A stretch of DNA of 34,004 nt from Fidelibacterota bacterium (GTDB lineage Bacteria; Fidelibacterota; Marinisomatia; Marinisomatales; UBA1611). Positions 26,247 to 34,004 of the stretch are shown one piece after another (the stretch's first letter is position 1; each line of letters begins with the position of its first letter). The stretch is taken from the NCBI GenBank assembly GCA_028338895.1, contig JAOLAV010000009.1, positions 1 through 34,004 on the forward strand. The letters run 5' to 3'. A program made the position numbers and the translations under genes. The notes below the pieces were generated by a model that ran no database searches, was not told the origin of the DNA, and saw only the letters and a program-made list of their open reading frames with translations.

Positions 26247-27902
26247 ATGAAATACGCGCTTATTTTACTGTTTTTCTCATCTTATTTAATGGCAATAGAA
26301 ATAGATAGTTCTTACTCTTTGAAGTGGAATAATCAAGCGTGGGGATCTGGTGGCTTATTTCCTGCTGGACCTCCCTGGAGTATGGTCGGACCTTATGATT
26401 TTGATGGTGATGGTTATGGCGATTTTATTGTATCTAGTTCTTACACTGGAGAATATTGCAATGGTGTATATCACTATGAAGCTGTAGATGATGATTCAAT
26501 TGAAGTTCAGTGGGTTCATACTTTTTACGATCTTAGTTGCTCTTATGATAATTTTTCGAGTGTTGCAGTAGCCGACCTAGATGGTGATAGTTTACTTGAA
26601 ATTTTAACAATAGCAGATACTGAGCCAGGGTCTTCTAACCAAAATGGATTTCAAATTTTTGAATGGGATATAGATTCTTCATCCTTTTTATCAACACCAA
26701 CAGCAACATGGAATATGGGCTTAGACAGTATTTGGGAAGCAGGTCAAATTCTTGTGGCAGAATTAGATGGAGATCCAAATCCTGAAGTTATTGTTTCTGT
26801 GATGGATGGACCATGGGGTGCAACCGGAAGTAGCAGGATGATGATTTTTGAATTAGAAAACAATGATTTTAATAACCCTAATTGGGTTCTTGAGTATGAA
26901 GATCCGTTTTGGACTAATTGGAGCGGATATAATATTTCAGTAGGAGATTTAGATCAAGACGGCCTTATGGAAATTTATACCATTGCTAATGAATATTATC
27001 ATATTATTGTTTACGAAAATGTAGGAGAAGATTTATATGAATATCAAACTGACTTTTATGTAAGTGAGAATTCCTATGAACGAGGGAATCAGAGTATGGT
27101 TATTACAGACATTAACGGAGATGGAACAAATGAACTTTTTGCTGTTACCTCTGGTACAAATAGCTTAACAGGAGATTTACTTACACCCGGTTATTTCTAT
27201 GCGATAGGCGGTGTTACTGATGTGAGCCAATTATCTTTTAATAATTTTAATTATTTGACTAGCTACGAGGGTGGTTTAAGAGAAATAACTCTTGGAGATG
27301 GAGATGGAGATGGTAATCCAAATTTGTACATTGCTGGTCACTATAACGAAGCTGTATATGATTGGGAATGGCTTAATGGTGATCCATTAAGTATAAATAG
27401 CTACACAGAAAACATTATTTTCATGGATGATACAACGGACAACTATACGCCTGAAAGCGATCAAGGTAAAGTTCGCGTAGCTAAATTATTTTCAGGAGAT
27501 ATTGATAATGATGGTAATGGTGATATTATTTTTACATCCGCCAGTTTTGCATCTGATAAGCCTCAGGTTTTTATGATTGAGCACGAAAACCAATTAAATA
27601 CAAAAAACGGATCACAAATTCCAAAACAATTTAATATAAGTCAGAATTACCCAAACCCATTTAACCCCTCAACTCATTTTAATTATAACCTTCCAGAATC
27701 TGGAATAATTGAATTAGCTATTTATGATATTGAAGGTAAAATGATTTACAAATTCCATGATGGTTTTCAAAGAGCGGGGAATCATAATGTTTTATGGACT
27801 GGCATTGATTATAACCAAAAAAAAGTGTCAAGTGGTATTTATTTTTGTCGATTAAAAATGGAATCCAAAACAATTACAAAAAAAATGATAATGACAAAAT
27901 AA
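26247..27902 (+). CDS. Secreted FG-GAP/VCBS-repeat protein with T9SS C-terminal sorting domain
   Basis: Repeated DxDGDG-type units (YDFDGDGYGDFIV, VADLDGDSLLEIL, GDLDQDGLMEIY, TDINGDGTNELF, GDIDNDGNGDIIF); NYPNPFNPSTHFNYNLPESGIIELAIYDIEGKMI...SSGIYFCRLKM. Confidence 0.87.
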   Translation: MKYALILLFFSSYLMAIEIDSSYSLKWNNQAWGSGGLFPAGPPWSMVGPYDFDGDGYGDFIVSSSYTGEYCNGVYHYEAVDDDSIEVQWVHTFYDLSCSYDNFSSVAVADLDGDSLLEILTIADTEPGSSNQNGFQIFEWDIDSSSFLSTPTATWNMGLDSIWEAGQILVAELDGDPNPEVIVSVMDGPWGATGSSRMMIFELENNDFNNPNWVLEYEDPFWTNWSGYNISVGDLDQDGLMEIYTIANEYYHIIVYENVGEDLYEYQTDFYVSENSYERGNQSMVITDINGDGTNELFAVTSGTNSLTGDLLTPGYFYAIGGVTDVSQLSFNNFNYLTSYEGGLREITLGDGDGDGNPNLYIAGHYNEAVYDWEWLNGDPLSINSYTENIIFMDDTTDNYTPESDQGKVRVAKLFSGDIDNDGNGDIIFTSASFASDKPQVFMIEHENQLNTKNGSQIPKQFNISQNYPNPFNPSTHFNYNLPESGIIELAIYDIEGKMIYKFHDGFQRAGNHNVLWTGIDYNQKKVSSGIYFCRLKMESKTITKKMIMTK

Positions 27903-27972
27903 TCAGAAAATTTCAAATTAATTTTGACCATTTTATAGATATTATTATCAAAATCAATAAATTAAACTTTTA

Positions 27973-29547
27973 ATGATAAATTTTAAGAAAAGTTTTTTAG
28001 CTTCTATTTTATTTTTTTTTAGTGCCATTATTTTATTCATTAATTTTGGTTGTGTTAAGACAGATATTCCTTCTCAAGAGGACTCACTAGTTTATCTAAT
28101 GTATGACGATGTAAAAGACTGGGATCCGGCATCGGCTTTTTCATTGGAAATTTTACCAATGTCGAATATCTATGAACCTTTACTTTGGTATGACGCCTCT
28201 GAAGAGGAACCTCGGTTTATCCCTGCGCTTGCGACATCGTATAAAAAATCTAAAGATGGCCTAAAATGGACATTCTACCTTAGGGATAACGTTACTTTTT
28301 CTGATGGTCATATTTTTGATGCAAATGCCGTAAAAATAAGTATTGAAAGAACAAAGTCAATAGGCGAAGGCGCTGGGTTCATTTGGGATCCTTTAGATAA
28401 AATAGAAATAGTGGATTCCTTAACTATTCTTTTCCATTTAAAATACCCAACTCCTTTAGACTTAATTGTTAGCGCTCAGTATGGCGCTTGGATCTATTCA
28501 CCTAAATTAGCAGAAATGAGTAGAGACAGCATAAGAGCTGGTATTGCTGCAGGAACAGGACCTTATGTACTTTCAAAATGGATCAAAAATCAAAGTATTA
28601 TTTTGGAAGAAAATAAAACCTACTGGCGTGGGTTTTCAGAAAAAAGTTTTAGAAAAATAGACCTTCGAATTGTGTCTGAACCAGCGACAAGGATTCAAAT
28701 GATTCAAGGAGGAGAAGCTGATATTTGTTCTCTTATTCCTATCGAAGCATTAAAGAGCTTTGATGATAATCCCAATTTAGAAGTGAAAGTTTTTCCTAGT
28801 TTTGTGAATCATTTACTAATACTTAATGTTAATAAACCACCAACTAATGATATTAAAATAAGACAAGCGATTGCTTCTGCTTTAGATTACCAAAGTATTA
28901 TAGAAAATATTTATAATGGATTAGCAAATAAACCTTCGGGATTAATACCATCTTCAATAGCTGGAATTTCTGCACCCAAAAAACAGTTTAAATTTGATTT
29001 GAAAAAAGGTCAGGAGTTAGTTGAGCATTCAAATTTTGACAAAAAAAAGTCAATTAAACTTAGTTATGTAGCCTCTTCCAATGAATATTGGAAAACGTGT
29101 TTGATGTTACAGGCCAATTGTAAAAAAATTGGTTTAAATATTGATTTACATGCTGGTTTATGGTCTGAAATATGGGCTAAAGCTCGAGAATTTAAAACTT
29201 CACCAAATATTATTGAAATGGCATGGTGGCCTACCTACGCGTCTCCATCTGATTGGCTATATAACATGTTTTCTTCCCAAGAAAAGCCTCTTTTTAACTT
29301 GTCTTATTATTCTAATGCAAAAATTGATTCACTCATAGAAGTTGCAAAAAGACTTGAAGGAGTTAATAAAAAAAAATCTTTTGAAATTTACAGTCAAATA
29401 CAATCTACTTTAATTGAAGATTGTGTTGTTATTCCCATTGCTGATTTAAACGCATGGATTGTAACTAAAAAAAATTTAGTTGGATTTAAAAATAATCCAG
29501 CCTACGCAACAATTTTATTTTATAGCTTAGAGCGGAATTCAAATTGA
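27973..29547 (+). CDS. ABC transporter substrate-binding lipoprotein, family 5 (peptide/nickel type)
   Basis: Lipobox INFGC; YEPLLWYDASEEEPRFIPALATSYKKSKDGLKWTFYLRDNVTFSDG; followed by matching ABC permease genes. Confidence 0.92.
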   Translation: MINFKKSFLASILFFFSAIILFINFGCVKTDIPSQEDSLVYLMYDDVKDWDPASAFSLEILPMSNIYEPLLWYDASEEEPRFIPALATSYKKSKDGLKWTFYLRDNVTFSDGHIFDANAVKISIERTKSIGEGAGFIWDPLDKIEIVDSLTILFHLKYPTPLDLIVSAQYGAWIYSPKLAEMSRDSIRAGIAAGTGPYVLSKWIKNQSIILEENKTYWRGFSEKSFRKIDLRIVSEPATRIQMIQGGEADICSLIPIEALKSFDDNPNLEVKVFPSFVNHLLILNVNKPPTNDIKIRQAIASALDYQSIIENIYNGLANKPSGLIPSSIAGISAPKKQFKFDLKKGQELVEHSNFDKKKSIKLSYVASSNEYWKTCLMLQANCKKIGLNIDLHAGLWSEIWAKAREFKTSPNIIEMAWWPTYASPSDWLYNMFSSQEKPLFNLSYYSNAKIDSLIEVAKRLEGVNKKKSFEIYSQIQSTLIEDCVVIPIADLNAWIVTKKNLVGFKNNPAYATILFYSLERNSN

Positions 29548-30563
29548 AAATATTCTTTTTAAAAAGATTTATGACTCTATTTATTACTGTATTCGGAGTC
29601 ATTTTAATTACATTTTTATTGGCTCGTATTTTCCCAAATGACCCAATAATGTTAGTTGTTGGTTCACATCCAACGCAAGACCAGATTGATATAGCCAATC
29701 AAAAATATGGTTTTGAAAAACCGATAATTGAGCAGTTTATTGATTACCTTGTAAATTTAATTCAAGGAGATATGGGAACATCGCTTCGGACTAAACAATT
29801 AGTTCGAGATGAATTAAGTCATCGTTTTATGGCTACATTTGAACTTGTAACACTATCTCTATGCCTATCAATATTAATTGGTTTTCCCCTAGGGATATTA
29901 TCAGGATATTATAGGAAAAACCGTTTTTCAATATTAATTAGAGGATTTGCTTTTAGCAGTATTGCATTACCTCTTTTTTGGTCTGGAATGCTTGCCCAAA
30001 TGTTTTTTTTTGGAAAGCTTGGGTGGCTACCACTGCAAGGGCGTGTTTCACCTCACTTTCAAGAGACAGAACTATCTATCAATTCAGGTATTCTAATATT
30101 TGATTCTTTTATAACAAAAGATTGGTCTTTTTTTGGAGATGTCTTTAGCCATTTGATTTTACCGGTAATGTGCCTGTCTCTTTCTAGTGTCGGAATTATT
30201 ATTAGAACAGTTAGGTCCTCTGTAATAGAGACTCTCCAAGAAGATCATTTTTTTAATTATCAAGCTTTAGGCTTTCACCCTTTATCAATACTGTTTAGAC
30301 TTGCTTTTAAAAATAGCCTTGTACTTTCATTAACTATTCTAGGCTTAGTTTATGGTATGTTACTAGGTGGCTCTTTTTTTATTGAAACAATTTTTGATTG
30401 GCCCGGATTAGGGCATTTTGGGATTTTATCCATAATGACAAATGATTTCCCGTCTATTATGGGAGTGACAATTCTTTATGCCGGGGTTTATCTTTTGATC
30501 AATTTTTTAGTAGATCTAGCATATTACTATATTGATCCCAGAATTAGATACGGGAAAAAATGA
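29544..30563 (+). CDS. ABC transporter permease, DppB-like
   Basis: FLLARIFPNDPIMLVVG start, IETIFDWPGLGHFGILSIMTNDFPSIMGVTILYAGVYLLINFLVDLAYYYIDPRIRYG end. Confidence 0.94.
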   Translation: MKIFFLKRFMTLFITVFGVILITFLLARIFPNDPIMLVVGSHPTQDQIDIANQKYGFEKPIIEQFIDYLVNLIQGDMGTSLRTKQLVRDELSHRFMATFELVTLSLCLSILIGFPLGILSGYYRKNRFSILIRGFAFSSIALPLFWSGMLAQMFFFGKLGWLPLQGRVSPHFQETELSINSGILIFDSFITKDWSFFGDVFSHLILPVMCLSLSSVGIIIRTVRSSVIETLQEDHFFNYQALGFHPLSILFRLAFKNSLVLSLTILGLVYGMLLGGSFFIETIFDWPGLGHFGILSIMTNDFPSIMGVTILYAGVYLLINFLVDLAYYYIDPRIRYGKK

Positions 30564-31372
30564 GTCAATATCCTAAAAATATATATATTCCCATTTTTCT
30601 TCTAATCTTGATCCTAATATTAAGTTTCTTTGTTCCGCTAATTAGGGGTGGGATTATATCGCATTACGATTTACACTTTGAGCGTGCCCTTCAACCACCT
30701 TCTTTTTTATATCCTTTCGGAACGGATTCATTAGGTCGAGATTTATTTTCGATTACTTTTATGGCCGCGAAGTCTTCTTTTTTTGTTGGTTTTGGCGTTG
30801 TTATTCTTGCCGCTTTAATTGGAGTTCCAATTGGAATGATTGCAGGATTTAAAGGTGGATTTTTTGATACCGTTTTAATTCGAATTACTGATGGTTTTTT
30901 GGCTTTCCCTCCGTTAATTCTACCTTTTACTATCACAGCTTTACTTGGGCCTTCATTAATAAATATTATTATTGCCATTGCGGTTGCATGGTTTCCTTGG
31001 TACGTACGAATTGTCAGGGCTAAGACTCTCGAAATACGATCTTCTGGTTATATAGAGTATTCTATAGTCATGAAAGCAGGATGGGCTCATATTTTAAAAA
31101 TACATATATTTCCTAATATTTTCCCAGCTGTATTGATTCAGGCCAGTGCAGATATAGGGTATGCTATTTTAATGGCAGCAGGACTTTCATTCCTTGGGCT
31201 TGGTGCACAGCCACCTGAATTAGAATGGGGATTATTAATCACACAATCTAGAATTAGTTTTTTATATAGTTGGTGGACAATTTTACCGCCAGGAATATTT
31301 CTTTTCATCACTGTTGTACTTTGTAATTTTCTTGGTGACAGCTTAAGAGAATATTATGATCCAAAGTTATAA
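30560..31372 (+). CDS. ABC transporter permease, DppC-like
   Basis: YPFGTDSLGRDLFS...YAILMAAGLSFLGLGAQPPELEWGLLI; 4-nt overlap with upstream gene. Confidence 0.94.
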   Translation: MSQYPKNIYIPIFLLILILILSFFVPLIRGGIISHYDLHFERALQPPSFLYPFGTDSLGRDLFSITFMAAKSSFFVGFGVVILAALIGVPIGMIAGFKGGFFDTVLIRITDGFLAFPPLILPFTITALLGPSLINIIIAIAVAWFPWYVRIVRAKTLEIRSSGYIEYSIVMKAGWAHILKIHIFPNIFPAVLIQASADIGYAILMAAGLSFLGLGAQPPELEWGLLITQSRISFLYSWWTILPPGIFLFITVVLCNFLGDSLREYYDPKL

Positions 31373-32165
31373 AAAAAATCAAACTATTCTAGATGTCTCC
31401 CACTTGCGTGTCGGGCATAGAGATAAAAAAAAAGTTAATATCCTAAGAGATATAAGTTTTTCTATATTCAAAACAGAAACATTTGGAATTATTGGAGAAA
31501 CGGGTTCTGGAAAAACAATGACAGCAAACTCTGTTATGAATCTTTTACCCGAAAGTATTTACAAAAAAAAAGGTGAAGTTTTTCTTGAAGGGATCCCAAT
31601 ACATACATTTTCATTGAACGAAATGCGAAAAATATTAGGTTTGAAAATTGCGTTTATTCCGCAAAACTCATCTACTGCTTTAAATCCTATATACAAAATA
31701 GGCTTTCAATTTGAATTTGTTCTTAGAAATCGATTCAAAATTAACACTTTAAAAGCAAGGTCTAGGGCGAAAGAGTGGTTTGAAAAAGTGAAACTTAGAA
31801 ACATTGATCGGATATATAATAGCTATCCTTGTCAACTTTCTGGCGGTCAAAACCAGCGAATCTCTATAGCTTTAGCATTATCTCTAGATCCATCTCTATT
31901 AATTGCGGATGAACCAACAACAGCTCTAGATAGTATTACACAACAAGAAATACTTTCTCTTTTGTTATCTTTAAAAAAAGAATACGAACTAAGTATCATG
32001 TTTATTACCCATGATATTTCAATTGTAAAAAAAATATGTGATAGAGTTGCAGTCATGTTTAAAGGTCAAATTGTAGAGTGTGGAATAACTAATCAAATTC
32101 TGACAAATCCTAAACATTCTTACTCAAAGAGCCTATTAAATTCATTACCAACTTCGCTTGTATAA
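31356..32165 (+). CDS. ABC transporter ATP-binding protein, DppD-like
   Basis: GETGSGKTM Walker A, QLSGGQNQRISIALALSLDPSLLIADEPTTALD signature and Walker B. Confidence 0.95.
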   Translation: MIQSYKKNQTILDVSHLRVGHRDKKKVNILRDISFSIFKTETFGIIGETGSGKTMTANSVMNLLPESIYKKKGEVFLEGIPIHTFSLNEMRKILGLKIAFIPQNSSTALNPIYKIGFQFEFVLRNRFKINTLKARSRAKEWFEKVKLRNIDRIYNSYPCQLSGGQNQRISIALALSLDPSLLIADEPTTALDSITQQEILSLLLSLKKEYELSIMFITHDISIVKKICDRVAVMFKGQIVECGITNQILTNPKHSYSKSLLNSLPTSLV

Positions 32166-32213
32166 TATTTTGATTTTTAAAACAATATTATTTATAGTAA
32201 AGAGTTTAAAAAA

Positions 32214-32954
32214 ATGAGCAGGCTTCTTTTATTAAATAAAATCAATAAATATTATTCAATAAACTCTGTTTCAATGCAAGTGCTTCATGATATTGACCTT
32301 TTAGTTGAAAAAGGAGAAAGCTTGGCTTTGGTTGGAGAATCGGGTAGCGGAAAAACAACATTATCTAGGATTATTTTAGGATTAACTCAGCCTGATAGCG
32401 GTGATATTTCATGGGGGGATAATGAAATTAGGCCTAAGGTGAGTGCTGTCTTTCAGAATCCAAAAGATGCTATGAATCCGCGAAAACGCATATGGGAATC
32501 CATAGCCGAGCCATTAATCATTAATGAAAAAAAAAGAGTAAACTATTTTAGAGAAAAATGTTTAAGAATTGCATCAGAAGTTGGCTTAGAAAAAAACCTA
32601 ATAGATCGTTTTCCGTTTGAACTTTCTGGTGGGCAAATACAAAGAGCCGTTATTGCTCGGGCATTAATTGTTATGCCGGATCTCGTAATATTAGACGAAC
32701 CCACATCAGCTTTAGATATTTCAGTTCAGGCCAAAATTATTAACTTATTAATTGATTTACAAATTGAATATAATTTGACTTATATATTTATAACGCATGA
32801 TTTACAATTAGTCCATTATTTAGCTAAAAAAATATTTGTTTTAAAAAATGGTAAATGTGTAGAAAAAGGAGAAATAAAAGATGTTTTTTCAAAACCGAAT
32901 AATCTTTATACTCGAAAGCTTTTGGAAGCAGGTGGTGTTATTAATATTCCTTAA
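32214..32954 (+). CDS. ABC transporter ATP-binding protein, DppF-like
   Basis: GESGSGKTTLSRIILGL, FQNPKDAMNPRKRI, ELSGGQIQRAVIARALIVMPDLVILDEPTSALD. Confidence 0.95.
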   Translation: MSRLLLLNKINKYYSINSVSMQVLHDIDLLVEKGESLALVGESGSGKTTLSRIILGLTQPDSGDISWGDNEIRPKVSAVFQNPKDAMNPRKRIWESIAEPLIINEKKRVNYFREKCLRIASEVGLEKNLIDRFPFELSGGQIQRAVIARALIVMPDLVILDEPTSALDISVQAKIINLLIDLQIEYNLTYIFITHDLQLVHYLAKKIFVLKNGKCVEKGEIKDVFSKPNNLYTRKLLEAGGVINIP

Positions 32955-32985
32955 AAAAGCATAAAGATTAAAAAGGTTTAAAAAT

Positions 32986-33804
32986 ATGAAAAAATATTTA
33001 ACTATTGCTTCAGTTCAGATGTTTGTTGGATTGGATTTAAAAACCAATTTAAAAACGATTGAAAAGTATTTATCTTACGTGTACTTGACATTTCCACACA
33101 TAAATATTGTTGTTTTTCCAGAGTTGTCATCTTTAGGTATTGGTGGCGATATGTCTAAGTTAGCTCAGCCAATTCCAGGTGATTTAACTAAAATTTTTTC
33201 AACTTGGGCGAAAAAATATAAAATATGGTTAATACCTGGCAGTATTTATGAGTCTTTAAATAATAAAATTTATAACTCTACTCCTGTTTTCTCGCCCGAT
33301 GGTTCACTCGTTGGGATTTACAGAAAAAGATTTCCATGGACTCCATATGAAAAAACTGAACCAGGAAAAGAACCATTTGTTTTTGAAATAGAAGGATTTG
33401 GAAAAGTTGGGATTATGATATGTTACGATATAATGTTTCCAGAGGTAGCTAGAGATTTAACACATTTAGGGGCTGAATTGATTATTATTCCAACTGCGAC
33501 AACAACCGGCGATAGGAGGCAGGAACAAATAGTTGTTCAGGCAACAGCTATTACTCAACAGTGTTATGTTGTCTCATGTAATGGAGTTGGGCTTGGAGGA
33601 GTTGGTGGATCGCAAATTATTGACCCAGAAGGCCTTATCTTGCAGAATAGTGGCGAAGGGGCCAACCTTCAAACCGCAATTATTGATTTTGATCATGTTC
33701 AAATAATTAGAGATAAGGGTATTGCTGGTATTTCTAGTCCATCTAAAGCTTTTAAAGAAAATAAACAATTTTTTTCTGCATATGGAATTGATAAAAATGA
33801 GTAA
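32986..33804 (+). CDS. Carbon-nitrogen hydrolase (nitrilase superfamily amidase)
   Basis: Catalytic Glu (VFPELSSLG), Lys (GIYRKRFPW), Cys ([16 protein letters not shown]). Confidence 0.92.
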   Translation: MKKYLTIASVQMFVGLDLKTNLKTIEKYLSYVYLTFPHINIVVFPELSSLGIGGDMSKLAQPIPGDLTKIFSTWAKKYKIWLIPGSIYESLNNKIYNSTPVFSPDGSLVGIYRKRFPWTPYEKTEPGKEPFVFEIEGFGKVGIMICYDIMFPEVARDLTHLGAELIIIPTATTTGDRRQEQIVVQATAITQQCYVVSCNGVGLGGVGGSQIIDPEGLILQNSGEGANLQTAIIDFDHVQIIRDKGIAGISSPSKAFKENKQFFSAYGIDKNE

Positions 33805-34004
33805 TCATAATTATTTATCTCCAGTATGGACACATTTAACTGAAATAACACCGGCAAGGGGTGAGGGTGTTTATCTTTATGATAAAGATGGGAATCAATT
33901 TCTTGATTTCACATGCGGCATAGGCGTGACAAACACAGGGCATTGTCATCCGAATGTTGTTAAGTCAATAAAGGATCAGTCGGAAAATCTTATTTTTGGT
34001 CAAA
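33797..34004 (+). CDS. Class III pyridoxal-phosphate aminotransferase, 5' part (cut by right edge)
   Basis: ATG at 33797 overlapping nitrilase stop: [69 protein letters not shown]. Confidence 0.85.
   Translation, partial: MSNHNYLSPVWTHLTEITPARGEGVYLYDKDGNQFLDFTCGIGVTNTGHCHPNVVKSIKDQSENLIFGQ

Noticed and set aside
1-34004. CRISPR arrays, transposases, integrases, tRNA/rRNA, defence systems
   Set aside because: Looked for spaced repeats and typical motifs; none recognised.

Overview
AT-rich, gene-dense bacterial chromosome window. The T9SS-type C-terminal sorting domains (NYPNPFNPST...SGIYF), the Bacteroidetes-like PEP carboxylase and the compact layout suggest an FCB-group / Marinimicrobia-like (SAR406) organism; this lineage call is inference. 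From left to right: (1) a minus-strand four-gene cluster of divergent HMG-CoA-reductase-fold protein, PlsC-type acyltransferase, alkyl-DHAP synthase (AGPS) homologue and SDR reductase. It has one candidate for each step of a plasmalogen-type ether-lipid pathway and is the most interesting object here. (2) A minus-strand set of exported/envelope proteins, including a probably frameshifted lipoprotein gene, divergent from a HTH-PAS regulator. (3) A TolB-like propeller protein, an MltB-like transglycosylase, PEP carboxylase (N-terminus mis-called) and an M28 peptidase. (4) A short surface-polysaccharide module with a 10-bp poly-G tract at the epimerase start. (5) ApaG, pyruvate kinase, a MORN-type lipoprotein, a GH20 hexosaminidase and two T9SS-sorted proteins. 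(6) A dipeptide-type ABC transporter operon running into a nitrilase-family amidase and a class III aminotransferase, cut by the right edge. No rRNA, tRNA, CRISPR or transposase was recognised. All family calls are from reading motifs by eye; no database search was run.
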